The notes: generated from the letters alone by a model not told the origin. Positions 1 to 7,573 are shown, counted from the stretch's first letter. The stretch: 37,081 nt of DNA from Limnohabitans sp. Rim8 (GCA_945897465.1 CAMDFK010000027.1:1-37081); one strand, 5' to 3'. Program-made: numbers and translations.

Positions 1-1
1 C

Positions 2-577
2 TGGCGCTGGATCCACTACCAGCACATGGCGCCCGAGCTGGAGCGCGAGCACCTGGAGCGCGGCCTGGCCATCATTGAAAAGCTCACCGGCACCACGCAC
101 GGCCACAGCATCCATGGCGCAGGCTGGTACACCGGCCGCGACAGCCCCAACACCCGCCGCCTGGTGGTGGACCACGGCGGCTTTGAGTACGACAGCGACT
201 ACTACGGCGACGACCTGCCCTTTTGGATGAAGGTGCGCAAGTCAGACGGCACCGATGCACCGCAACTCATAGTGCCTTACACCTTGGACTGCAACGACAT
301 GCGCTTTGCGCTTCCCCAGGGTTACTCGCACGCCGACCCGTTCTTTCAGTACATAAAGGACACCTTTGACGCGCTCTATGCCGAAGGTGACCCGAGTGGT
401 GACAACGCCCCCAAGATGATGAGCATTGGCATGCACTGCCGCTTGCTGGGCCGCCCAGGTCGCATCACGGCGCTGCAACGCTTTTTGGACCACATCCAGT
501 CGCACGACAAGGTCTGGGTGGCGCGGCGCATCGACATTGCGCGGCATTGGAAGGCGACGCACCCGTATGTCGACTGA
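2..577 (+). CDS. puuE: Allantoinase PuuE, C-terminal part (5' end outside window)
   Basis: This frame is open from the window edge, so only the last 191 codons are present, roughly 60% of a normal PuuE of about 300-320 residues. PuuE is a NodB/polysaccharide-deacetylase-like enzyme that hydrolyses allantoin to allantoate without resembling classical amidohydrolase allantoinases. Family-typical segments visible are RWIHYQ at the very start, YDSDYYGDDLPFW in the middle, and MSIGMHCRLLGRPGR, which contains a conserved His, near the end. The internal ATG at 26 is only the first in-frame Met after the edge and should not be taken as the start. The next gene supplies the steps immediately before and after this reaction, which supports the purine-degradation role. 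The family call is confident; the specificity for allantoin rests on family and context. Confidence 0.88.
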   Translation, partial: WRWIHYQHMAPELEREHLERGLAIIEKLTGTTHGHSIHGAGWYTGRDSPNTRRLVVDHGGFEYDSDYYGDDLPFWMKVRKSDGTDAPQLIVPYTLDCNDMRFALPQGYSHADPFFQYIKDTFDALYAEGDPSGDNAPKMMSIGMHCRLLGRPGRITALQRFLDHIQSHDKVWVARRIDIARHWKATHPYVD

Positions 578-703
578 ATCCACTGGATCGCCACGCTTCG
601 CTCGCGATGACGAAAAAAATACATCGCTATGACATCAAAACCTTCATTGCGATGAAATGAGAACCGTCATTGCGAGGAGCGCAGCGACGCGGCAAACCAG
701 TCA
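578..703. repeat. Imperfect palindromic REP/MITE-like element
   Basis: Immediately after the puuE stop, 578-612 reads ATCCACTGGATCGCCACGCT and onward, ending in GCGATGACG. Positions 665-703 contain the near reverse complement, beginning CGTCATTGCGAGGAGCGCAG. A second shorter stem is nested inside (CATCGC 622-627 with GCGATG 649-654), so the whole segment can fold as one long hairpin. CGTCATTGCGAGGAGCG-type sequences are dispersed non-coding repeats in many proteobacterial genomes and commonly yield spurious peptides such as RSAATRQ. No transposase is present. Copy number elsewhere cannot be judged from one window. Confidence 0.6.
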
Positions 704-734
704 CATCAACGAAAACCCAACCAAGACAGACACC

Positions 735-2510
735 ATGCCCCTGACTCTTGACCAACTCAACAGTGCCAGCCGTGAAGACGCGGCGCAGATGATCGACGGC
801 CTCTACGAGCACTCGCCCTGGATCGCCGAGCAAGCGTTGGCGCAACGCCCCTTCACCTCACTCGCCCACCTCAAACACGCCATGTGTGAAGTGCTGGCAC
901 AGGCCGGGCGCGACGCACAGCTGGGCCTGATCCGCGCCCACCCGGAGCTGGCAGGCAAGGCCATGGTGAGCCAATCGCTTACGGCCGAATCGACCAATGA
1001 ACAAACCAAAGCGGGCCTGACCGACTGCACGCCCGAAGAGTTCGCCAAGATTCAAAAACTCAACGCCGACTACAACGCCAAATTTGGCTGGCCCTTCATC
1101 TTGGCGGTGCGTGGCCCGCGTGGGGTGGGCTTGAACAAAAAACAGATCATCGATGCCTTTGAGCGCCGCCTGTTTGGCCACCCCGATATGGAGTTGCAAG
1201 AGTGCCTGCGCCACATTCACCGCATCGTCGAGATCCGGCTGAACGACAAGTTTGGTGTGGAGCCTACACTGGGTCACCAGGTCTGGGACTGGCAAGAACA
1301 ACTCGCGCAACACTCCGACCCCGGCTTTGCCGAGATGGGTCAACTTACTGTCACCTACCTCACCGATGCGCACCTCGCCTGCGCCCAACGCATCACGCAA
1401 AACATGCGCGACTGCGGTTTTGACGAGGTTTACACCGACGCGGTGGGCAACGTGGTGGGCCGCTATCACCCGGCCAATGCAGGCGGAAAATACCTGATGA
1501 CGGGCAGCCACTTCGACACCGTGCGCAACGGTGGCAAGTACGATGGGCGCTTGGGCATCTTTGTGCCCATGGCCTGTGTGCAGCAGCTCCACCAACAAGG
1601 CCAACGCCTGCCCTTTGGCATCGAAGTCGTGGCCTTTGCCGAAGAAGAAGGCCAGCGCTACAAAGCCACCTTCTTGGGCTCGGGCGCACTCATTGGTCAG
1701 TTCAATCCCGCCTGGCTGGACCAGCAAGACGCCGACGGCATCACCATGCGTGCCGCCATGCAGCATGCGGGCTTGAACATCGACGACATCCCCAATATCC
1801 AGCGCGACCCGGCGCAGTACCTCGGCTTTGTCGAAGTCCACATCGAGCAAGGTCCGGTGCTCAATGAAGTGAACATCCCGCTCGGCGTGGTCACGTCGAT
1901 CAACGGCAGCGTGCGTTACCTGTGCGAGGTGATTGGGACGGCCAGCCACGCGGGCACCACCCCCATGGACCGCCGACGCGACGCGGTTTGCGCCGTGGCC
2001 GAACTGGCGCTGTACATGGAGCAACGCGCCGCGAAAGACGGTGACAGCGTGGCCACCATGGGCCAGCTGCAAGTGCCCAATGGCTCGATCAACGTGGTGC
2101 CCGGCCGCTGCGTGTTCAGCCTGGACATGCGTGCGCCCACCGATGCGCAGCGCGATGCGCTGGTGACCGACATCCTGGCGCAGCTGCAAGCCATTGCCGA
2201 GCGCCGTGGCGTTCGCGTCAAAACCGAACTCACCATGAGCGCCGCCGCCGCGCCCAGCGCACCCGAATGGCAAGCCCGATGGGAACGCGCCGTGAGCGCT
2301 CTGGGTGTGCCGCTCTTCAAACTGCCCAGCGGCGCAGGCCACGACGCGATGAAGCTGCACGAAGTCATGCCACAAGCCATGCTGTTTGTGCGCGGCGAAA
2401 ACGGCGGCATCAGCCACAACCCACGCGAATCCACCACCAGCGACGACATGCAACTGTGCGTCGACGCCTTCACCCATGTTTTGAACCAACTCTCTCAGGA
2501 ATTGTCATGA
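735..2510 (+). CDS. Bifunctional OHCU decarboxylase (UraD) / allantoate amidohydrolase-type Zn hydrolase
   Basis: The protein is 591 residues with two domains. Residues 1-172 are UraD, which decarboxylates 2-oxo-4-hydroxy-4-carboxy-5-ureidoimidazoline to (S)-allantoin; the catalytic His69 lies in HPELAGK, followed by NEQTKAGL and FGWPFILAV. Residues 180-591 are a dinuclear-metal amidohydrolase of the AllC/hydantoinase-carbamoylase family. Its ligand motifs are all present: SHFD (His259), YDGR (Asp270), EEEG (303-305), HIEQGP (His369) and AGHDA (His536). Allantoate is the likely substrate given PuuE next door; an N-carbamoyl amino acid cannot be excluded. The frame is open upstream to 657, but those codons lie in the palindromic repeat, so ATG 735 is chosen. 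The stop overlaps the start of the next gene (ATGA). Confidence 0.85.
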   Translation: MPLTLDQLNSASREDAAQMIDGLYEHSPWIAEQALAQRPFTSLAHLKHAMCEVLAQAGRDAQLGLIRAHPELAGKAMVSQSLTAESTNEQTKAGLTDCTPEEFAKIQKLNADYNAKFGWPFILAVRGPRGVGLNKKQIIDAFERRLFGHPDMELQECLRHIHRIVEIRLNDKFGVEPTLGHQVWDWQEQLAQHSDPGFAEMGQLTVTYLTDAHLACAQRITQNMRDCGFDEVYTDAVGNVVGRYHPANAGGKYLMTGSHFDTVRNGGKYDGRLGIFVPMACVQQLHQQGQRLPFGIEVVAFAEEEGQRYKATFLGSGALIGQFNPAWLDQQDADGITMRAAMQHAGLNIDDIPNIQRDPAQYLGFVEVHIEQGPVLNEVNIPLGVVTSINGSVRYLCEVIGTASHAGTTPMDRRRDAVCAVAELALYMEQRAAKDGDSVATMGQLQVPNGSINVVPGRCVFSLDMRAPTDAQRDALVTDILAQLQAIAERRGVRVKTELTMSAAAAPSAPEWQARWERAVSALGVPLFKLPSGAGHDAMKLHEVMPQAMLFVRGENGGISHNPRESTTSDDMQLCVDAFTHVLNQLSQELS

Positions 2511-3760
2511 GCGCTACCTATGATCAATACCAACAACTCGACGCTTGGATCGACGCGCACTTTGACGAACAGGTCAAGTTTTTGCAGGCGCTGGTGCAGG
2601 TGCCCACCGACACCCCACCCGGCAACAACGCGCCACACGCCGAGCGCACCGCCGAGCTGCTCGCGCCCATGGGCTTTGACGCAGAAAAGCACCCTGTGCC
2701 CGCCTCCGTAGTCAAGGCCTATGGTCTGGAGTCGATCACCAACCTGATCGTGCGCCGCCAATATGGCGAAGGCAAAACCATTGCCTTGAATGCCCACGGC
2801 GACGTGGTGCCCCCCGGCGAAGGCTGGACACACCCACCCTACGGCGGCGAGATTCACAACGGCGCGATGTACGGCCGCGCCACCGCCGTGAGCAAGTGCG
2901 ACTTTTCCACCTTCACCTTTGCCACGCGTGCGTTGGAGTCCTTGAACGCCCCCCTCAAAGGCGGCGTGGAACTGCACTTCACCTACGACGAAGAATTTGG
3001 CGGCGAAATGGGCCCCGGCTGGTTGCTGGCCAAGGGCCTGACCCAACCCGACCTGATGATCGCGGCAGGCTTCAGCTACCAGGTCGTCACCGCACACAAC
3101 GGCTGCCTGCAAATGGAAGTCACCGTGCAAGGCGAGATGTCGCACGCCGCCATCCCCGACAGCGGCACCGACGCGCTGCAAGGCGCGGTGCACATCCTGA
3201 GCGCCCTGCTCGCGCTCAATACGCAATACCTGAAGGTCACGTCCAAGGTCGAGGGCATTAGCCACCCCTATCTGAACGTGGGCCTGATCGAAGGCGGCAC
3301 CAACACCAACGTGGTGCCCGGCAAAGTCAGCTTCAAGCTCGACCGCCGCATGATCCCCGAAGAGAACCCGGCCGAAGTGGAAGCCAGCATCCGCCAAACC
3401 ATTGCCGACGCTGCGGCCAGCTTCAAGCCCCCACGCGGTGGCCATGCGCTGAAAGTGGATGTGCGCCGCATGCTGTTGGCCAACGCCATGAAGCCGCTGG
3501 CGGGCAACCAACCGCTTGTGAGCGCCATCCAGAAACACGGTGAACAAGTCTTCGGCGAAGCCATCCCTGCCCTTGGCACACCGCTTTACACCGACGTGCG
3601 TCTGTACGTGGAGCGCGGCATCCCCGGCGTGATCTACGGCGCAGGCCCGCGCACCGTGCTCGAGTCCAACGCCAAACGCGCCGATGAGCATGTGCAGTTG
3701 GAAGACCTGCGCCGCGCGACCAAGGTGATCGCCCGCACGTTATTGGATTTGCTGGCCTGA
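2507..3760 (+). CDS. M20 family peptidase/amidohydrolase (ArgE/DapE-like) with an altered metal site
   Basis: This 417-residue protein starts at ATG 2507, overlapping the previous stop by four bases, so it is probably translationally coupled to the UraD-hydrolase fusion. The M20 fold is evident: HGD (His97, Asp99), the glutamate pair YDEE (Glu162-Glu163), a dimerisation-domain His in SHAAIPD (213), TNTNVVPG, LDRRMIPEEN, and the late metal-ligand His395 in DEHV. Two usual ligands are not where expected. The bridging Asp of the common GRGxxDMK motif is Val128 in GRATAVSK, with an Asp four residues later (132), and the acidic residue usually found in a GEP-like motif is replaced by AAGF (186-189). 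Substrate is unknown. Operon position suggests a step in ureide or amide nitrogen catabolism, which is inference. Confidence 0.75.
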   Translation: MSATYDQYQQLDAWIDAHFDEQVKFLQALVQVPTDTPPGNNAPHAERTAELLAPMGFDAEKHPVPASVVKAYGLESITNLIVRRQYGEGKTIALNAHGDVVPPGEGWTHPPYGGEIHNGAMYGRATAVSKCDFSTFTFATRALESLNAPLKGGVELHFTYDEEFGGEMGPGWLLAKGLTQPDLMIAAGFSYQVVTAHNGCLQMEVTVQGEMSHAAIPDSGTDALQGAVHILSALLALNTQYLKVTSKVEGISHPYLNVGLIEGGTNTNVVPGKVSFKLDRRMIPEENPAEVEASIRQTIADAAASFKPPRGGHALKVDVRRMLLANAMKPLAGNQPLVSAIQKHGEQVFGEAIPALGTPLYTDVRLYVERGIPGVIYGAGPRTVLESNAKRADEHVQLEDLRRATKVIARTLLDLLA

Positions 3761-3795
3761 TGGCAGCGGGGCCCACGCCCTGCTGACCACGCTTC

Positions 3796-3832
3796 TTGAC
3801 CCCGAATCACCATCGATGCTACATTTGTAGCA
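3796..3832 (+). promoter_or_regulatory. Promoter and palindromic operator candidate of the toxin-antitoxin operon
   Basis: A -35-like TTGACC (3796-3801) and a -10-like TACATT (3820-3825) are separated by 18 bp. The -10 lies inside a perfect inverted repeat, TGCTACA-TT-TGTAGCA (3817-3832). ParD-type antitoxins usually repress their own operon, and an operator over the -10 would do this. Promoter activity and binding are inferred. Confidence 0.5.
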
Positions 3833-3853
3833 ATAAACTTCAAGGTGAATCAA

Positions 3854-4081
3854 ATGGGCATGCCTGTACGCATTGACGACGCACTTTACGAACAAGCCAA
3901 GGCGCACGCCAGCGCAGAGCGCCGCACCATCGCTGGGCAAATCGAGTTCTGGGCGATGGTTGGCAAAGCCGCTCTCGATAACCCCGATCTGCCCATCGAT
4001 TTTGTGCGCGAACTCATGGTGGCCCGTGCGGAAGGCCCCCTGCTGGCCACGCCGTTTGTGCCCCAATCCGGCGCACTATGA
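3854..4081 (+). CDS. ParD-like type II antitoxin
   Basis: A 75-residue protein starting MGMPVRIDDALYEQAK. The N-terminus resembles the ribbon-helix-helix DNA-binding part of ParD-like antitoxins (short strand PVRID, then helices around AERRTIAGQIEFWA). The C-terminal tail (LMVARAEGPLLATPFVP) is a plausible toxin-binding segment. The ATG at 3854 is preferred over the in-frame GTG at 3845 because AAGGTGA (3842-3848) sits at correct Shine-Dalgarno spacing before it. The stop overlaps the toxin start (ATGA). It would neutralise the toxin and repress the operon through the palindrome at 3817-3832. The family assignment is by pattern recognition. Confidence 0.72.
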   Translation: MGMPVRIDDALYEQAKAHASAERRTIAGQIEFWAMVGKAALDNPDLPIDFVRELMVARAEGPLLATPFVPQSGAL

Positions 4082-4350
4082 ACGTTCAGGTTCTGCAAAC
4101 TGCCGCTTTTGCCAGGGCATACAAAAAGCTGCACACGCAACAACAAACGGATGCAGACCAAGCCGTTGCGGCCATCGTGGCCGACCCGACTTTGGGCGAA
4201 CCCAAAAAGGGCGATTTGTCTGGTGTGTTTGTCTACAAATATCGAAGCCAGCAGCAGCTGATGCTTTTGGCTTATGAGTACGACCCCGGCACGCGCATGC
4301 TTCTGCTGTTGGGATCGCATGAAAACTTTTACCAAAAGCTCAAGCGCTGA
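4078..4350 (+). CDS. RelE/ParE-family toxin
   Basis: A 90-residue protein starting MNVQVLQTAAFARAYKKL, with the size and pattern of RelE/ParE-superfamily toxins: an N-terminal strand and amphipathic helices, then GEPKKGDLSGVFVYKY and a late strand LMLLAYEYDP. Members act either as mRNA interferases or as gyrase poisons; which applies cannot be settled from sequence alone. The LSGVFVYKYRSQQQLMLLAY segment is typical of the RelE/HigB-like side. It is translationally coupled to the antitoxin upstream by a four-base overlap, the classic antitoxin-first arrangement. The next gene starts 52 bp later and is unrelated. Confidence 0.72.
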   Translation: MNVQVLQTAAFARAYKKLHTQQQTDADQAVAAIVADPTLGEPKKGDLSGVFVYKYRSQQQLMLLAYEYDPGTRMLLLLGSHENFYQKLKR

Positions 4351-4402
4351 ACGGCTTATCGCACAGCGCATGTGCTCTCGTTAAACAGATACCTTCACCG
4401 AC

Positions 4403-5245
4403 ATGATTACCCCAGCCCTCGCCACCCTGCGCCAGCGCGTGCAGGCCTGCACCACCGACCAAGACGTGGCCGACTACCAGCGCGATGGCGCGGTGTGCAT
4501 CCGCAACTTGTTCACGCCCGAAGAAGTGGCCCTGCTGCGGGACGGCATCGAGGCCAATCTGGCACACCCCAGCCCGCGCGGCATGGTGGCCAGCAGGGCC
4601 GACGACCCGGGGCGCTTTTTTGAGGACTTTTGCAACTGGCAGGACATGCCGCAGTACAAGCGCTTCATCTTCGATACACCCCTGGCCGCACTGGCGCAGC
4701 GCCTCATGCAAAGCACCACGGTGCGCCTTTACCACGACCACCTGTTGGTCAAAGAGCCTGGCACTCGCCAGCGCACACCCTGGCACCAAGACCAGCCTTA
4801 TTACAACGTAGACGGCCTGCAAAACATCAGTTTCTGGATTCCGGTGGACCCGGTGTCCCGCCCCTCCACGTTGGAGTTTGTCGCGGGCTCACACCGTGGC
4901 CCCTGGCTCATGCCGCGCACCTTCATGACGAACCAGGCCAAATGGTTCCCCGAAGGCTCGCTGGCCGAGTTGCCCAACATCGACAAGCACCGCGAAGACT
5001 TCCCCATCCTCGGCTGGGACTTGCAGCCTGGCGATCTGGTGTGTTTTCACATGCTCAGTCTGCATGCCTCAGCAGGCGTGGACGGCTCGCAGCGCAGGCG
5101 CGTGTACTCGGTGCGCTTTTTGGGCGACGACATGACCCACGCCCCACGGCCTTGGGTGACCTCGCCGCCCTTCCCCGGGCTGGACCAGGAAGTCCCTGCT
5201 GGGGCGCCGATGGACCATGCGCTTTTCCCTTTGATGCGGGTTTGA
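4403..5245 (+). CDS. Phytanoyl-CoA dioxygenase (PhyH) family Fe(II)/2-oxoglutarate oxygenase
   Basis: A 280-residue cytoplasmic protein of the PhyH family. The iron facial triad is visible: His128 and Asp130 in WHQDQPYY and a distal His in LSLHAS (221). RRRVYSVRF (231-239) supplies candidate Arg residues for 2-oxoglutarate binding. The double-stranded beta-helix core is bracketed by FWIPVDPVSRPSTLEFVAGSH (about 144-164) and LQPGDLVCFH. Such enzymes hydroxylate small molecules; the substrate is not predictable. Neighbours are a toxin-antitoxin pair and an ABC importer, so it may act on something imported, but no operon link is evident because 336 bp separate it from the transporter. An internal M at 4460s would truncate the conserved N-terminus, so the first ATG is kept. 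Confidence 0.8.
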   Translation: MITPALATLRQRVQACTTDQDVADYQRDGAVCIRNLFTPEEVALLRDGIEANLAHPSPRGMVASRADDPGRFFEDFCNWQDMPQYKRFIFDTPLAALAQRLMQSTTVRLYHDHLLVKEPGTRQRTPWHQDQPYYNVDGLQNISFWIPVDPVSRPSTLEFVAGSHRGPWLMPRTFMTNQAKWFPEGSLAELPNIDKHREDFPILGWDLQPGDLVCFHMLSLHASAGVDGSQRRRVYSVRFLGDDMTHAPRPWVTSPPFPGLDQEVPAGAPMDHALFPLMRV

Positions 5246-5493
5246 GTCGACCTGGCCATGACCCACAACAACCCAGGCGTGTAAGGGGCGAGACCGATCC
5301 ACCCAACACGCCAACCCACACTGTGTTCAATCGAGTCGGCAACAGTCATCTCGACTTGTTCTGGGACACCTACTTTTGGCGTGACCGGACAACCCCTGGA
5401 CTGCGCAATCGGGCGGAAGCGCACCTGAAAGCCCGGCTTTGGTGCACATTTCGGCCGGAGCGGGCACCCAAACAGGGGTTTTCTAGGGGATGA
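5246..5493. other. Intergenic stretch without a recognisable gene
   Basis: Between the PhyH gene and the ABC importer nothing reads as a convincing protein in any frame. Short frames on both strands cross it, but they are extensions of shadow frames. No tRNA, long repeat or clear terminator was found. The regulatory sequence of the importer begins after it, from about 5494. Confidence 0.5.
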
Positions 5494-5575
5494 ACCTGAC
5501 ATACACCGTCAGGTACATGCTGGATAATGGCACCGAATTTGCTAGACAAGATTCACCGTTTATCAGACCCTGGAG
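5494..5575 (+). promoter_or_regulatory. Putative operator, -10 and ribosome binding site of the ABC importer
   Basis: An inverted repeat ACCTGAC-N7-GTCAGGT spans 5494-5514. It lies just upstream of a -10-like GATAAT (5523-5528), so it would cover the -35 region; no good -35 hexamer is seen, which fits activator-dependent control. A Shine-Dalgarno GGAG (5572-5575) sits six bases before the ATG at 5582. The regulator is not encoded nearby. Confidence 0.4.
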
Positions 5576-5581
5576 TTCCCT

Positions 5582-6616
5582 ATGAACAAGCGTTTCTTAC
5601 TCAAAGCCACAGCCGCACTGGCCGCAGCCGCCTCTTTTGGATTGGCACAAGCCCAAAGCACCCCCATCAAGTTCCAGCTCGACTGGCGCTTTGAAGGTCC
5701 TTCGGCTTTCTTCTTGCTGCCTGCAGCCAAAGGCTATTTCAAGGCCGCCAAACTGGATGTGACGGTGGACTCGGGCAACGGCTCGGGTGGCGCAGTCACC
5801 CGCGTGGCTTCGGGCACTTATGACCTGGGCTTTGCCGACTTGGCCGCCCTGATGGAGTTCCACGCCAACAACCCCGATGCCCCCAACAAGCCCGTGGCCA
5901 TCATGATGGTCTACAACAACACGCCCGCATCGGTCATGGCGTTGAAGAAGTCTGGCATCAAGACCCCCGCTGATTTGGCTGGTAAAAAGCTGGGCGCACC
6001 TGTGTTTGACGCGGGCCGCCGTGCCTTCCCCATCTTCCAAAAAGCCAACGGTATTGGCAACGTAGCTTGGACCGCGATGGACCCACCTTTGCGCGAAACC
6101 ATGTTGGTGCGTGGTGACGTGGACGCCATCACCGGCTTCACCTTCACCTCGCTGCTCAACATCGAAGCGCGTGGCGTGAAGGCCGAAGACGTGGTGGTCA
6201 TGCAGTACCCCGATTTCGGCGTGAAGCTCTATGGCAACGCGATCATCGCTTCGCCCAAGATCCTGAAGGAAAACCCAGCCGCTGTGAAAGCCTTCCTGAC
6301 TGCCTTCACCAAGGGCGCCAAAGACGTGATGGCTGACCCCGCCAAAGCCATTGAATCCGTCAAGGCTCGCGACGGCATCATCAACGTGGCCCTCGAGACC
6401 CGTCGTCTGCAACTGGCCATCGACACCGTGATCAACAGCCCCTCGGCCCGCGCCGAAGGCTTTGGCCAGATCAACGGCCCCCGCATGACCCTGATGGCTT
6501 CGCAAGTGTCGGACGCCTTCAACACCAAGACCCGTGTGAAAGCAGAAGACATCTGGAACGGCTCGTTCTTGCCCACTGCTAAAGAACTGGACATCCTGCC
6601 CAAAGGCAAGAAGTAA
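5582..6616 (+). CDS. ABC transporter substrate-binding protein, NitT/TauT (NMT1/THI5-like) family
   Basis: A 344-residue periplasmic binding protein. The N-terminus is a clear Sec signal peptide: Lys/Arg at 3-4, a hydrophobic alanine-rich core, and likely cleavage after AQA near residue 24. The mature protein starts with STPIKFQLDWRFEG, a strand seen in NMT1/THI5-like binding proteins, and has DLGFADLAALMEF and DLAGKKLGAPVFDAG hinge-region motifs. Ligands in this family include taurine, nitrate, sulfonates, pyrimidine precursors and aromatic acids; none can be chosen from sequence. It heads an importer with the ATPase and permease downstream. A hairpin after the gene probably lets it be expressed above the other two, as is common for binding proteins. 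Nearby purine-degradation genes make a nitrogenous ligand attractive but unproven. Confidence 0.87.
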   Translation: MNKRFLLKATAALAAAASFGLAQAQSTPIKFQLDWRFEGPSAFFLLPAAKGYFKAAKLDVTVDSGNGSGGAVTRVASGTYDLGFADLAALMEFHANNPDAPNKPVAIMMVYNNTPASVMALKKSGIKTPADLAGKKLGAPVFDAGRRAFPIFQKANGIGNVAWTAMDPPLRETMLVRGDVDAITGFTFTSLLNIEARGVKAEDVVVMQYPDFGVKLYGNAIIASPKILKENPAAVKAFLTAFTKGAKDVMADPAKAIESVKARDGIINVALETRRLQLAIDTVINSPSARAEGFGQINGPRMTLMASQVSDAFNTKTRVKAEDIWNGSFLPTAKELDILPKGKK

Positions 6617-6655
6617 ATCAGTCACCGCTTCGGGGCATGCCGCCCCAGCGCTCTG

Positions 6656-6691
6656 AGCCCACCCGCACCCTTCATGGGCCGGTGGGCTTTT
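6656..6691 (+). terminator. Intercistronic hairpin, attenuator-like
   Basis: Perfect 8-bp arms AGCCCACC (6656-6663) and GGTGGGCT (6681-6688) enclose a 17-nt loop and are followed by TTTT then A. The long loop and short U-run suggest partial termination or 3' end protection of the binding-protein mRNA rather than a full stop. Confidence 0.5.
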
Positions 6692-6703
6692 ACAGGGTGT
6701 AGC

Positions 6704-6713
6704 GTGTATACAC
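6704..6713. promoter_or_regulatory. GTGTATACAC palindrome before the ATPase gene
   Basis: A perfect 10-bp palindrome lies 28 bp upstream of the ATPase start. It could be an operator for an internal promoter that follows the upstream hairpin. No regulator can be named, and a site this short may be fortuitous. Confidence 0.25.
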
Positions 6714-6741
6714 TTTCGAACACCATTTTCGAGCTCTCACC

Positions 6742-7560
6742 ATGACCCAAGAATCATTCGTTGATTTCCAGAATGTCTGGCTCGCCTACAACGACGAGTT
6801 GCTGGCGCAAAACCACTTCGCAGTGGAAGACATCAACTTGCAGGTCAAGCAAGGCGAGTTCATCGCCATCGTCGGCCCATCGGGCTGCGGCAAGTCCACC
6901 TTCATGAAGCTCACCACCGGCCTGAAGATGCCCAGCAAAGGCCGCATTCTGGTGGACGGCCAGCCGGTCACTGGTCCGCTCAAGATCAGCGGCATGGCGT
7001 TTCAGGCTTCGTCGCTTCTGCCTTGGCGCACCACGCTTGACAACGTGCTGCTGCCGCTCGAAATCGTGGAGCCCTACCGCTCCAACTTCAAGCAAAAACG
7101 CGAAGAGTATGCAGAACGCGCCCGCAAGCTGCTGAACACCGTGGGCCTGGGTGGTTACGAAGACAAATTTCCGTGGCAACTGTCAGGCGGCATGCAGCAA
7201 CGCGCCAGCATTTGCCGCGCTTTGATTCACGAGCCCAAGATGCTGCTGCTGGACGAGCCCTTTGGTGCGCTCGACGCTTTCACGCGTGAAGAACTCTGGT
7301 GCATCTTGCGCGACCTTTGGACCGAGCAAAAGTTCAACGTGATTTTGGTGACGCACGACCTGCGCGAATCGGTTTTTTTGGCCGACACGGTGTACGTGAT
7401 GAGCAAGAGCCCTGGCCGCTTTGTGGTCAAGCGCGAGATCGACCTGCCGCGCCCGCGCGACCTCGAGATCACCTACACACCGGAATTCACCAACATCGTG
7501 CACGAGCTGCGCGGCCACATCGGTGCCATGCGCAAGACCGGTACAGCCATCAACCAATGA
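6742..7560 (+). CDS. ABC transporter ATP-binding protein, NitT/TauT family
   Basis: A 272-residue ATPase that powers the importer. All nucleotide-binding motifs are intact: Walker A GPSGCGKST (45-53), Q-loop FQAS (about Gln88), signature LSGGMQQR (147-154), Walker B LLLDEP (168-173), D-loop GALD and the H-switch VTHD (His205). The order and spacing match SsuB/TauB-type subunits, including PGRFVVKREIDLPRPRD near the C-terminus, typical of the group. It starts 125 bp after the binding-protein gene and its stop precedes the permease start by 13 bp, so ATPase and permease are certainly cotranscribed. It should sit on the cytoplasmic face, docked to the EAA loop of the permease. Confidence 0.9.
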   Translation: MTQESFVDFQNVWLAYNDELLAQNHFAVEDINLQVKQGEFIAIVGPSGCGKSTFMKLTTGLKMPSKGRILVDGQPVTGPLKISGMAFQASSLLPWRTTLDNVLLPLEIVEPYRSNFKQKREEYAERARKLLNTVGLGGYEDKFPWQLSGGMQQRASICRALIHEPKMLLLDEPFGALDAFTREELWCILRDLWTEQKFNVILVTHDLRESVFLADTVYVMSKSPGRFVVKREIDLPRPRDLEITYTPEFTNIVHELRGHIGAMRKTGTAINQ

Positions 7561-7573
7561 GCGGGAGCCCCAC

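Noticed and set aside
657-734. Upstream in-frame ATG of the UraD fusion
   Set aside because: The added residues are translated repeat sequence; UraD homology begins at the ATG at 735.
858-2489. 543-codon open frame on the minus strand opposite the UraD-hydrolase fusion
   Set aside because: It is antisense to a gene with two clear enzyme domains, and its His/Ala/Gly-rich translation has no family motif. Such frames are expected in GC-rich DNA.
5246-5493. Possible transposase or gene remnant in the gap before the ABC importer
   Set aside because: Frames on both strands were read, but no motif, terminal inverted repeat or start site could be supported.
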